Part shown: in pieces, positions 1 through 7,695 of the stretch
Numbering within the stretch: position 1 is the first letter of the stretch
Layout of the letters: each line of letters starts with the position of its first letter
DNA from: Chlamydiota bacterium
GTDB lineage: Bacteria > Chlamydiota > Chlamydiia > Chlamydiales > Parachlamydiaceae
Direction: 5' to 3'
Assembly: GCA_013289325.1 (NCBI GenBank)
Contig: JABDAE010000001.1
Location: forward strand, 20,525 to 84,524
Length of the DNA: 64,000 nucleotides
Notes under the pieces: model-generated
What the model saw: only the letters and a program-made list of their open reading frames with translations
Database searches by the model: none
Told to the model about the DNA's origin: nothing
Position numbers and translations under genes: made by a program

Positions 1-1
1 G

Positions 2-427
2 AAGAATGCGTGGTGGTCCAGAGCAGAACGAACCCAATGGGATTTCCCTAAAGAACATCGTCGCTTTGGCAATCATAGTTGGTATATTTTAAATCGTAAA
101 CATGCACAAATGATTGCTGAGGACACGAGATGGATTGAAAGAGCGAATGCTGTAGAGATTTCTGACGAATCTTATCCGGTTAACTTTTTTAGTTATTCAG
201 GTGTCTTAAATGAATTTAAAAATGTTTTAACAACGTATGTGGATTGGGAACGTGGAAGCCCTCAGCAATTTTCTGTCATCACAAATGAAGATGTTGAAAG
301 ATTACTCCATGCGAGACATTTTTCTGACGGACCAGAAGCTCCAAGACATTGCCTTTTTGGAAGAAAGTTTCATCCGAGTTTTCCAGACGAAATGATCAAA
401 TTCATTCAAAAAGGTGGAATGCCTTAG
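2..427 (+). CDS. Core-2/I-branching (GT14, DUF266-like) glycosyltransferase, 3' part
   Basis: The reading frame is open to the left window edge, so only the last 141 codons are present. The visible part resembles the C-terminal half of Branch-family (GT14) transferases of the plant DUF266 type: a GNHSWYILNR segment, then YVDWERGSPQQF, then a terminal CLFGRKFHPS block, which matches the family pattern of a YVDW...G motif followed by C-FARKF. GT14 enzymes transfer GlcNAc, xylose or glucuronic acid in eukaryotes. The N-terminus, including any signal peptide, lies outside the window. A GT14 enzyme in a bacterium suggests transfer from a eukaryotic or viral source. The family call is from remembered motifs and no search was possible. 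Confidence 0.6.
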   Translation, partial: KNAWWSRAERTQWDFPKEHRRFGNHSWYILNRKHAQMIAEDTRWIERANAVEISDESYPVNFFSYSGVLNEFKNVLTTYVDWERGSPQQFSVITNEDVERLLHARHFSDGPEAPRHCLFGRKFHPSFPDEMIKFIQKGGMP

Positions 428-446
428 CCCGAGTTTACGAGTGAGG
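425..446. repeat. 22-bp dispersed repeat, copy 1
   Basis: This sequence overlaps the stop codon of the GT14-like gene and recurs at 1969-1990 with two mismatches (common core GAGTTTACGAGT). Both copies lie 3' of glycan genes. No obvious hairpin or terminator is seen. The rest of the gap 428-630 is AT-rich and holds the aminotransferase ribosome binding site AAGGAG near 619. Confidence 0.5.
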
Positions 447-630
447 ATAATTACGCAAGAGGTCTATTGTACAAAATCAAGGCAACAATATTTTTCCACT
501 CATAAACAACTTAATATTAAAGCATTAACAAACACCTCTATCTTAAACACATATTAAAAATTGATTTCCAACGTTTGAAAGGAATAACATGCCTACTCGG
601 ATCTGATTCAATATAACTTAAGGAGTTTCT

Positions 631-1827
631 ATGTATCGATTGATGATTTTGCTGTCAATATTCGCTGTAGGGAGTATACAAGCAGACACTTCACACAAAA
701 AAATTTGGTATGCACCTAATACCTTTGAAGCCTATGGCCAAGAAGAGATGGACGCTGTTTCAAAATGTCTTCAGGATGGGTGGTTAGCAGGATTTGGACC
801 TAAAACCAAAACATTTGAAAAAAGAGTTGCAGACCTTTTTGGTAAGGAATATGGACTTTTTGTAAATTCTGGATCATCAGCCAATATGCTAGCTCTTCTT
901 GCTCTTGATGTTGGACCGGGTGATGAAGTGATCACACCTGCTTGCACATTTGCTACATCAGTTGCCCCTATCATACAATTAGGCGCAACGCCTGTTTTTT
1001 GCGATGTGGTTTTAGGAAAATATGTGCCTGAAGTGGAAGACATCGTGAAGTTGATCACGCCCAAAACTAAATGCATTTTAATCCCCAACTTAGTGGGTTC
1101 AAAACCAGATTGGAAAACGTTGCGTACATTCACCAATTTGCCTTTGATTGAAGATTCTTGTGATACCATCACATTTACAAAGGAAACAGACATTTCGACG
1201 ACAAGCTTTTATGCAAGTCATATTATCACAGCATGTGGTTCTGGGGGAATGGTCATGTTTAATAACAAAGACCTTTTAAATAAAGCCACCATGTATAGAG
1301 ATTGGGGAAGAATTGGCGATAACGTCGAAGATATGAGTGAACGCTTTAACCATCTAATCGATGATATCCCTTATGACTATAAATTTTTATATGGCGTGGC
1401 TGGTTATAATTTTAAATCATCAGAAGTCAACGCGGCATTTGGACTCGTTCAACTCGATAAGTTAGAAGGTTTCAAAAAAAAAAGAAGAGAAATCATTCAG
1501 GCCTATATGACTCACTTACAAGGTACCAGTTATTTGTTGCCTACTGATGATGAAACACTCCATTGGCTTGCAATGCCACTAATGTCTAAACATAGAATGG
1601 AGCTTTTAAAATTTTTGGAAGCTAACAATGTCCAAACTAGAGTCCTATTTTCAGGCAATATTACAAGGCACCCTGCTTATAGAAACTATTATCAAGAATT
1701 TCCTAATGCTGACAGAATCATGAGTGAAGGATTTTTGCTGGGAGCCCACCATGGGATGACAATCGAAGATGTAGAATATATATGCAATCTTTTAAAACGC
1801 TTTGAAAGCGAACTCAAAAATCGTTAA
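631..1827 (+). CDS. Exported DegT/RfbH-type sugar aminotransferase or 3-dehydratase
   Basis: This 398-residue protein belongs to the DegT/DnrJ/EryC1/StrS fold-type I PLP family (NSGSSANMLALLAL cofactor loop near residues 75-90, EDSCDT near 180). The usual PLP lysine in the SF...K...GG motif is replaced by His197 (SFYASHIIT), as in RfbH/E1/ColD PMP-dependent 3-dehydratases that make 3-deoxysugars. The cysteines of the E1/RfbH iron-sulfur cluster are absent, so it looks more like ColD. Residues 1-18 form a clear signal peptide ending IQA, which is very unusual for this family. AAGGAG lies 6 nt before the ATG. It starts the exported glycan cluster. Substrate is unknown. Confidence 0.8.
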   Translation: MYRLMILLSIFAVGSIQADTSHKKIWYAPNTFEAYGQEEMDAVSKCLQDGWLAGFGPKTKTFEKRVADLFGKEYGLFVNSGSSANMLALLALDVGPGDEVITPACTFATSVAPIIQLGATPVFCDVVLGKYVPEVEDIVKLITPKTKCILIPNLVGSKPDWKTLRTFTNLPLIEDSCDTITFTKETDISTTSFYASHIITACGSGGMVMFNNKDLLNKATMYRDWGRIGDNVEDMSERFNHLIDDIPYDYKFLYGVAGYNFKSSEVNAAFGLVQLDKLEGFKKKRREIIQAYMTHLQGTSYLLPTDDETLHWLAMPLMSKHRMELLKFLEANNVQTRVLFSGNITRHPAYRNYYQEFPNADRIMSEGFLLGAHHGMTIEDVEYICNLLKRFESELKNR

Positions 1828-1865
1828 ATAATCGCGGTTTGTACAAAACCAGATCGGACAAAATT

Positions 1866-1905
1866 AGACTTCTTTCAAAACTTCATTTGGTTGTTAAAGA
1901 AGTCT
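1866..1905. terminator. Hairpin downstream of the aminotransferase gene
   Basis: A perfect 10-bp inverted repeat (AGACTTCTTT / AAAGAAGTCT) with a 20-nt loop begins about 40 bp after the stop. No T-run follows, so a terminator role is only a guess. The gap 1828-2131 otherwise holds the second 22-bp repeat and a minimal transposable element. Confidence 0.35.
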
Positions 1906-1968
1906 ATTGCATCAAATGTGGTTATTGGCAAAGAGAAAACCCCTGAGATCAAACGCTTTAGGGATTTC

Positions 1969-1990
1969 TAGCCGGAGTTTACGAGTTAGG
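1969..1990. repeat. 22-bp dispersed repeat, copy 2
   Basis: Two mismatches to the copy at 425-446. It lies 14 bp before the minimal family 1 transposable element and may mark a short duplicated segment. Confidence 0.5.
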
Positions 1991-2004
1991 GAATGCCAGA
2001 TGAT

Positions 2005-2046
2005 CCTAGAAACGGCAGTTCGAGATGGCAAATTGCCGTTTTTAGG
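2005..2046. mobile_element. Minimal 42-bp family 1 miniature element (ends only)
   Basis: Only the inverted ends remain: CCTAGAAACGGCAGTT on the left and the complement of CCTAAAAACGGCAA on the right, with the central hairpin of the 163-bp family missing. It is bounded by a perfect 5-bp duplication ATGAT (2000-2004 and 2047-2051), so it probably either transposed in this short form or collapsed after insertion. Confidence 0.75.
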
Positions 2047-2131
2047 ATGATGCAATCTTCTGATTTACAGCGCGTTGAGGAAGCTCTCGATATTACTACG
2101 GTAATTATTAGAGCCTAACTATTTTTTCTTT

Positions 2132-3004
2132 CTACTTTTTTAAGTAAGCTTGCCAAATCAACCGAAAGCGAAGCTCTTTTAACGCTGCAACTTTGGCGTA
2201 GGCCATGATCTCACCTGGTGTGCTTTGACTAAATCGCTCTATTTCTGCATCGGTAAGGCGAAAGGCTACTGCATAGGCATTGCAAAAATTCAAGTTCTCA
2301 ATGCAGCGAGAAAGTGTTTGCTGTTTTTTAAAGATGCGGAAAAGGCCGTAGGCGATAAACGTTAAAGGAATGAGCTTTAACCAAAGGCTCATGAAGTAGG
2401 CATCACCCCTTCCTAAAGAGATTAAAAAAACATCAAAGACTACAATGATAAAGAGAAGAAGGATAAAGATGACGCTTTCAATAGAAGATTGGACGATCCC
2501 CCCAATCCATCTCCTAAAAGGGGATTTAGAAGTTTTATAAGCTAAAATTTCCTCATATTTAGGCTCATTAAAGGCCATTCTACCGACATGGGTCATCTCA
2601 TGCATCAAAAGCTCATCTCTGGTATAGATCCCCAGATGAATACTTTGGCTACAAATTTTTTTTCTTAATTGAATAAATGCCGCCGTTGGACTCTTTTCCG
2701 TAATTTGAAAAATCCACGCGCACCCCCCATGCCAAAAGGGAAGACGATAATTGCTAAAAAATATGGGAATCCAAGAAGGCGCACAGTCATAAAGCGCCTG
2801 CAAATCCTGAAGAGGGCGCTCCAAAATGGGCGATACATCCTCTTCTATTGCCCCTAAAGTATCTTTTAGCTCATCTGCAAGGTGTTTTTTTAACGAGAGG
2901 CAATACTTAGCTCGCAAGAGAAATACTTCTTCCGTCTCGCCAGGTCCTGGAATAATCCCCTCGCAATTGAGCTTGAGCAATTCCTCATCGGATATATTAG
3001 TCAT
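2132..3004 (-). CDS. Membrane-anchored putative zinc metallopeptidase
   Basis: This 290-residue protein is of an unrecognised family. A HEMTH zinc-peptidase motif lies near residues 145-149, followed by NEPKYEEILAY, which could supply a third glutamate ligand as in gluzincins. Two hydrophobic segments follow (about residues 172-192 and 203-220) and probably anchor it in the membrane. The N-terminal half has no signal peptide and is predicted soluble. The gene lies 3 bp downstream of the tandem glycosyltransferases and may be cotranscribed with them. The peptidase call rests on the motif alone; a chlamydial membrane protein of unknown function is the alternative. Confidence 0.5.
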   Translation of the reverse strand: MTNISDEELLKLNCEGIIPGPGETEEVFLLRAKYCLSLKKHLADELKDTLGAIEEDVSPILERPLQDLQALYDCAPSWIPIFFSNYRLPFWHGGCAWIFQITEKSPTAAFIQLRKKICSQSIHLGIYTRDELLMHEMTHVGRMAFNEPKYEEILAYKTSKSPFRRWIGGIVQSSIESVIFILLLFIIVVFDVFLISLGRGDAYFMSLWLKLIPLTFIAYGLFRIFKKQQTLSRCIENLNFCNAYAVAFRLTDAEIERFSQSTPGEIMAYAKVAALKELRFRLIWQAYLKK

Positions 3005-3007
3005 CGG

Positions 3008-3778
3008 TTATTGTGGCGCTTCTTCCTTTTGGATATTGAGTCCAAAATTGATCTGCGATCTTTCATGAAAAAGATCTTTGTCGTGATTCCAATAGATTTG
3101 GTTTCTCACATACAAGTTATCCCAAAACGATTTTCCGTTAGAAAAATGCCTATGTTCAATAATCACCATTGGATTATAGACCACTTTATTTAACTGTTTT
3201 GAGACGGCCATGAACTCATCATCGCAAAACACGGACTTGTATCCAGGATAGTAGAGGTACCCAAATCTGTTGTAGTAGGCTTTTCCCAAAATGCTCAATG
3301 TATTTAAATCTGATCCTCTATCTCCGTCGTTAAAATGCAGCACTCCATCGGTATCTGGAAAATGCTCTTTCATCGCATTCACAATGACTTCATCATATCC
3401 ATCTACAATCGGAATCATATCATCTGAGGCAAGAAGCACAATATCAAAGTTTAAGTGATTGCCCATATCGGCATTAATCGCTTCAATTTTAGACTTGTTT
3501 TGACCAAAGTAATAAGAGAGATGTGGGTACGTCTTTAGCTTTTCGATGGCCATCTCGGAGTTCATGACGTAATCATCTTCATCACAGCTGACGACAAAGT
3601 GATAAGACACCCTATTTGACAGTTTTTGATAATAGGCATCTAAAGCCTCAAAAAAGCCTACGTAGCGGTTTCGTGTGGGAAATTTTATCAATAACTGCAC
3701 GTGAGAGTTATCTTCACCTTTTAAGTCAAAACATGCAAGCATCAGTAATAAAATGTATAGCAATGAAAAGCGCTTCAT
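3008..3778 (-). CDS. Exported glycosyltransferase-like protein, tandem copy A
   Basis: This 256-residue protein begins with a signal peptide (residues 1-21, ...DLKG). The mature part looks like a GT-A fold: an LLIKFPTRNR strand, FVVSCDEDD, then VLLASDDMIP as candidate metal-binding acidic motif and a late CDDEF motif. It is a recent tandem duplicate of the gene at 3793-4554, with about 95% identity over the first 210 residues. A stretch of about 24 residues near the C-terminus is strongly diverged while the last residues (SQINFGLNIQ) are again identical. The duplicated unit includes the upstream untranslated region. Specific GT family and substrate are not recognised. Confidence 0.65.
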   Translation of the reverse strand: MKRFSLLYILLLMLACFDLKGEDNSHVQLLIKFPTRNRYVGFFEALDAYYQKLSNRVSYHFVVSCDEDDYVMNSEMAIEKLKTYPHLSYYFGQNKSKIEAINADMGNHLNFDIVLLASDDMIPIVDGYDEVIVNAMKEHFPDTDGVLHFNDGDRGSDLNTLSILGKAYYNRFGYLYYPGYKSVFCDDEFMAVSKQLNKVVYNPMVIIEHRHFSNGKSFWDNLYVRNQIYWNHDKDLFHERSQINFGLNIQKEEAPQ

Positions 3779-3792
3779 GAACTCAATTCTCC

Positions 3793-4554
3793 TTATTTTT
3801 CTTCTTGAATGTTTAGCCCAAAATTGATCTGCGATCTTTGACGAAAAAGAGCTTTGTCTTGTTTCTGATAGGCTTGGTTTCTCTTATACAAGTCATCATA
3901 AATCGCTTTTTTGCTGGTAAAATGTCTATGCTCGATAATTACCATCGGGTTATAAACCACTTTGTTTAATTGTCTTGAAACAGCCATGAACTCATCATCG
4001 CAAAACAGTGACTTGTACCCTGGATAGTAGAGGTATCCAAATCTGTTGTAGTAGGCTTTTCCTAAAATGCTCAATGTATTTAAATCAGCCCCTCTCTTTC
4101 CATCATTAAAATGCAACACCCCATCGGTATCTGGAAAATGCTCTTTCATCGCATTCACAATGATCTCATCATATCCATCTACAATTGGAATCATGTCATC
4201 TGATGCAAGAAGCAAGACATCAAAGTTTAAGTGATTGCCCATATCGGCATTAATCGCTTCGATTTTAGACTTGTTTTGACCAAAGTAATAAGAGAGATGC
4301 GGGTAAGTCTTTAGCTTTTCGATGGCCATCTCGGAGTTCATCACGTCATCATCCTCATCGCAACTGACGACAAAATGGTAAGACACCTTATTTGACAGTT
4401 TTTGATAATAGGCGTCAAGAGCCTTAAAAAAGCCTACATAACGGTCTCTTGTGGGAAATTTTATCAATAATTGCACGTGCGAGTTATCTTCACCTTTTAA
4501 GTCAAAACATGCAAGCATCAGTAATAAAATATATAGCAATGAAAAGCGCTTCAT
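3793..4554 (-). CDS. Exported glycosyltransferase-like protein, tandem copy B
   Basis: This is the paralogue of copy A, 253 residues, with an identical signal peptide and the same acidic motifs (CDEDD, LASDDMIP, CDDEF). It is the upstream copy of the minus-strand pair; the intergenic segment before copy A repeats the one before copy B, which shows a unit duplication of about 770 bp. Differences concentrate between about residues 213 and 240, a likely acceptor or partner region. The promoter should lie in 4560-4695, which is shared divergently with the next gene. Confidence 0.65.
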   Translation of the reverse strand: MKRFSLLYILLLMLACFDLKGEDNSHVQLLIKFPTRDRYVGFFKALDAYYQKLSNKVSYHFVVSCDEDDDVMNSEMAIEKLKTYPHLSYYFGQNKSKIEAINADMGNHLNFDVLLLASDDMIPIVDGYDEIIVNAMKEHFPDTDGVLHFNDGKRGADLNTLSILGKAYYNRFGYLYYPGYKSLFCDDEFMAVSRQLNKVVYNPMVIIEHRHFTSKKAIYDDLYKRNQAYQKQDKALFRQRSQINFGLNIQEEK

Positions 4555-4695
4555 GAACTCAATTCCCCTTATTTTTCTTCAGGTAACTTAAAAGAAATGT
4601 GCATATCGGTCAAGCATGAAAAAATTTCAATTCACTTCCCATTTTGATTTTGCTATTCTCATGGACTGTTATCAAACTCTTAAAGAGGTCTTTTT

Positions 4696-5562
4696 ATGTT
4701 TAAATCTGTTGTTCACATAAGTCTTGGTATCGTTTTTTTGCTTTTTTCCACAAGCGATGGAGCACTTGTAATCGAAAAAAACGCTGTCACTTCGCTTTAT
4801 GAAAAGATCGAAAGTGGGGACACTCATTTTTCAAAGGCTGATCAAAATCGAGTCTTCATCACTTTTGGTGGAGGCTCCCAAGGTTATCGCAATCGAGTGA
4901 ACATCCTTTGTAAAGAAGCTAAAAGTTTGGATTTTTTTACCACAATCATAGGATTTACCGATGAAGACTTAAAAAAAGATACAGATTTTTGGAATCAACA
5001 CGGTGCATTTATCACCCAAAATAAAAGAGGTTACGGATATTGGTTATGGAAGCCTTATCTTATCAGTAAAATTTTAGATTGTTTAAACGAAAACGATATT
5101 TTAGTTTATCTCGATTCAGGCTGTACAATCAATCCAAATGGGATTAAACGCTTTAATGAATATGTCGATATGCTTCAAAATGGCACAGAAAGCGTGGTTG
5201 CTTTTCAGATGCATCATTTGATGGAGAAAAATTGGACAAAGAAAAAATTGCTTGAATTCGTTGATGCCGATGATGAAATGAGAAATTCGGGACAATGCAT
5301 TGGGGGCATTAACATGTGGAAAAAAAATGAACGCTCTACACTTATAAGTACGCAGTGGTATGCAATTGCATCTCATTACGAATTCATCAATAATTCAAGA
5401 GATCCCGATGAAGATGCCGCATTCATTGAACATAGGCATGACCAGTCTGTGTTTTCTCTCTTAGTCAAAAAATATGGCTCTATAAAAATCACTGATCGCA
5501 CATCTGATATTGATAGGAGCGAAAACGGAGAGCCATTCTTAGCCACACGGATTAGCCGCTGA
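4696..5562 (+). CDS. Exported GT-A-like glycosyltransferase
   Basis: This 288-residue protein has a signal peptide (residues 1-22, ending SDG-A). The mature protein has FITFGGGSQGYRNR, the distinctive KRGYGYWLWKPYLI segment near residue 115 and LVYLDSGCTI near 138, a likely sugar-nucleotide acidic motif; HDQSVFSLL occurs near the end. The RGYGYWLWKP pattern is shared by a poorly described group of bacterial and viral putative glycosyltransferases. GAGG precedes the ATG by 9 nt. It is followed after 10 bp by a GT2 gene in the same orientation, so the two probably form an operon. Acceptor unknown. Confidence 0.6.
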   Translation: MFKSVVHISLGIVFLLFSTSDGALVIEKNAVTSLYEKIESGDTHFSKADQNRVFITFGGGSQGYRNRVNILCKEAKSLDFFTTIIGFTDEDLKKDTDFWNQHGAFITQNKRGYGYWLWKPYLISKILDCLNENDILVYLDSGCTINPNGIKRFNEYVDMLQNGTESVVAFQMHHLMEKNWTKKKLLEFVDADDEMRNSGQCIGGINMWKKNERSTLISTQWYAIASHYEFINNSRDPDEDAAFIEHRHDQSVFSLLVKKYGSIKITDRTSDIDRSENGEPFLATRISR

Positions 5563-5572
5563 TGAGGAAATA

Positions 5573-6358
5573 ATGAAAAAAATTATACTGAGTTTGTTAC
5601 TATTTTTCGGGATGCAAATAAACGCAGAAGACTTTGGAAAAGTCACAGTCATCATACCCACATTCAACAGATTTGAGTGTTTATTGAATGCGGTGAGCTC
5701 CGTACTCAATCAAACATATGAAAACATCGAAATCATTGTCGTCAACGATTGCTCAACAGATGAGCGCTATTATACCCACGACTTCGGAAAAGAGGTAAAA
5801 GTCGTTCATAAAGAGACAAACTCTAAAAAGATCTATGGATTTGGAAGCGCATCTCCTCAACGAAATGCTGGAATACGGGAAGCTGACCCTAGTTCCAAGT
5901 ATATTGCATTTTTAGATGACGACGACAGTTGGCTGCCGCATAAATTGCAGCTGCAAATAAATGCAATGAATCAAACAGGCTGTAAAATGTCATCGACAGA
6001 AGCTTTAAGTGGATATGGCGTATACCAACCTTCCCAAAGCTATCCACTCTATAATGCCGAGCATTGTTATAAGACCATTTTATCTATCTTCAAGAGAAAG
6101 CATAGCACTTTGTTAGACAACGGATTTCCTAAAATATGGGATGCTGCCTTTTTATCCGTTCACAATTGCATCATCACTTCTAGTGTCGTGATCCGTAAAG
6201 ATATTACTCAACTTGTCGGTGAATTTAAACTGATGCCTTATGCAGAAGACTTCAATTATTGGAAAAGAGCTTTGCAACATACTGACTGTGTTTATGTAGA
6301 TGTGCCTTGTATATATTATGACAATGGTCATGGTGGAGGATCAAATTGGGGTCATTAG
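5573..6358 (+). CDS. Exported family 2 glycosyltransferase
   Basis: This is a 261-residue GT2 (GT-A) enzyme. After a signal peptide (residues 1-18, ending INA) comes the classic N-terminal VTVIIPTFNR strand, VVNDCSTDE, and the metal-binding FLDDDDSW motif near residue 121; PYAEDFNYW near 225 is the usual catalytic-base region. GAGG is 6 nt upstream of the ATG. The stop TAG is formed at the junction with a family 2 miniature element inserted at 6358; the reconstructed pre-insertion sequence reads TAA at the same codon, so the protein is unchanged. A signal peptide on a GT2 enzyme is unusual. Confidence 0.8.
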   Translation: MKKIILSLLLFFGMQINAEDFGKVTVIIPTFNRFECLLNAVSSVLNQTYENIEIIVVNDCSTDERYYTHDFGKEVKVVHKETNSKKIYGFGSASPQRNAGIREADPSSKYIAFLDDDDSWLPHKLQLQINAMNQTGCKMSSTEALSGYGVYQPSQSYPLYNAEHCYKTILSIFKRKHSTLLDNGFPKIWDAAFLSVHNCIITSSVVIRKDITQLVGEFKLMPYAEDFNYWKRALQHTDCVYVDVPCIYYDNGHGGGSNWGH

Positions 6359-6521
6359 AGGCTGACAAAAAATCTCCGAGGGTCGCCTTTTGGCCCCTTT
6401 TCTGCATCTCTGGCGTCTGTTGCAAACCCCCTACTCTCAAAAGTATGTGAATTTTCAACAGACATCGATCTGCAAAAAAATGGCTCAAAATTCGACTTCT
6501 CGGAGATTTCCTGTCAACCTC
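6358..6521 (+). mobile_element. Family 2 palindromic miniature element, copy 1 (164 bp)
   Basis: Terminal inverted repeats begin GAGGCTGACA and GAGGTTGACA and extend about 28 bp; the inner arms are also partly complementary. It is flanked by a 3-bp duplication TTA (6355-6357, 6522-6524). No coding capacity is seen. Its left end supplies the G of the TAG stop of the preceding gene. The copy at 13736-13898 is the same element in inverted orientation. Confidence 0.8.
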
Positions 6522-6595
6522 TTAACAAATACCTCTAGACATAATCTTTTTTTTTGATAATAATGGTGGGTCAAAAAAAGATAAATGAGTAAATA

Positions 6596-7678
6596 ATGAT
6601 TCTGATTACAGGTGGAGCGGGATTTGTTGGGTCTAACTTTATTTTGCAGTGGTTAGCAGAAGAAAAAGTTGGGATCGTGAATTTAGATAAACTTACTTCC
6701 TCTGGCAACTTAAGTAATTTATCCTCAATTGAATATCACCCCTCTTATCACTTTATTAAAGGAGATATAAGAAACAAAAGTCTTCTTCGCGAATGTTTTC
6801 TGGCACATCGCCCGAAAGCTGTGGTCCACAGTGCAACCGAATTGCCGGGTGATAAGACACAAGGGTTTACAGATCAGTATTTGCAAAAACATATCCTCGC
6901 TACAAAGGACCTTCTAGATGAAACGCTTTTGTACTGGGAAGAGATGGACAGCGACTTAAAACAATCTTTTCGTTTCCTCAACATCTCTTCAAGTGAAGTC
7001 TACGGCGTTGCCACAACGGGGGCTAACTTCGCAAATGAACAAACCCCTTACTCTCCAATAAAGCCAAATGCAATTTTAAGGGCAGCTGTTGATGATTTAG
7101 TACATACTTACCATACCCAGCATGGTCTTCCGACACTGACTACCTATTGTTCAAATAATTTTGGCCCATTTCAATTTCCAACAAAACTTATTCCCCTTAT
7201 CGTTTTAAACGCTTTACAGGGTAATGAATTAGATGTTTGTGAAGAAGGAAATAACGTCACTCCCTGGTTATATGTGGGAGAGCATTGCAACGCCCTTCGC
7301 TACATACTTGCAAATGGCTCTCCAGGAGAATCTTATCATATCGGCGCTCAGTCTTTAATGACAAACATAGAGTTAATCGATCACCTATGCCAACTGCTCG
7401 ATGAATTAAAAAGCGATTCCCCTTTTCGCCCGCACAAGACCTTAATTAAGATTGAAAAAGACAATCCAAAATATGGGCAAAACCATATTCTAGACGATAC
7501 CAAATTGCGCAATCTTGGCTGGACTCCTAAAGAAAACTTTCATACGAGCCTTAAAAAAACAATTCTTTGGTACTTGCACAATATGCCTTGGGTAAAAAAT
7601 GTAATGAGCGGTGAGTATAAAGATCGGATCTACACAGAAAAGATACAGACAAAACTTTACGTATTTGATACAGTATAA
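6596..7678 (+). CDS. dTDP-glucose 4,6-dehydratase-like SDR with altered active site
   Basis: This 360-residue extended short-chain dehydrogenase has an NAD-binding GGAGFVGSNF at residues 6-15 and strong RmlB/RffG similarity around SEVYG and CSNNFGPFQFPTKLIPL. RmlB needs Thr-Asp-Glu and a Tyr-x3-Lys pair. Here the first motif is SSSEVYG (Ser132, Ser133, Glu134) and the Tyr/Lys positions are Asn158 and Arg162 (KPNAILR). The canonical dehydratase reaction is therefore unlikely; a lyase-dead sugar-nucleotide binder or a changed chemistry is possible. It is the one complete enzyme of the cluster without a signal peptide. No strong ribosome binding site is seen. Confidence 0.75.
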   Translation: MILITGGAGFVGSNFILQWLAEEKVGIVNLDKLTSSGNLSNLSSIEYHPSYHFIKGDIRNKSLLRECFLAHRPKAVVHSATELPGDKTQGFTDQYLQKHILATKDLLDETLLYWEEMDSDLKQSFRFLNISSSEVYGVATTGANFANEQTPYSPIKPNAILRAAVDDLVHTYHTQHGLPTLTTYCSNNFGPFQFPTKLIPLIVLNALQGNELDVCEEGNNVTPWLYVGEHCNALRYILANGSPGESYHIGAQSLMTNIELIDHLCQLLDELKSDSPFRPHKTLIKIEKDNPKYGQNHILDDTKLRNLGWTPKENFHTSLKKTILWYLHNMPWVKNVMSGEYKDRIYTEKIQTKLYVFDTV

Positions 7679-7695
7679 TTTTTAACGAGGTATTT

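Noticed and set aside
771..1193. 140-codon minus-strand ORF inside the aminotransferase gene
   Set aside because: Antisense shadow of a clearly conserved protein.
6252..6488. Minus-strand 78-codon ORF and a similar 90-codon ORF at 13635-13907
   Set aside because: Both translate the same family 2 transposable element and share the stretch TDIDLQKNGSKFDL only because the DNA repeat is shared.
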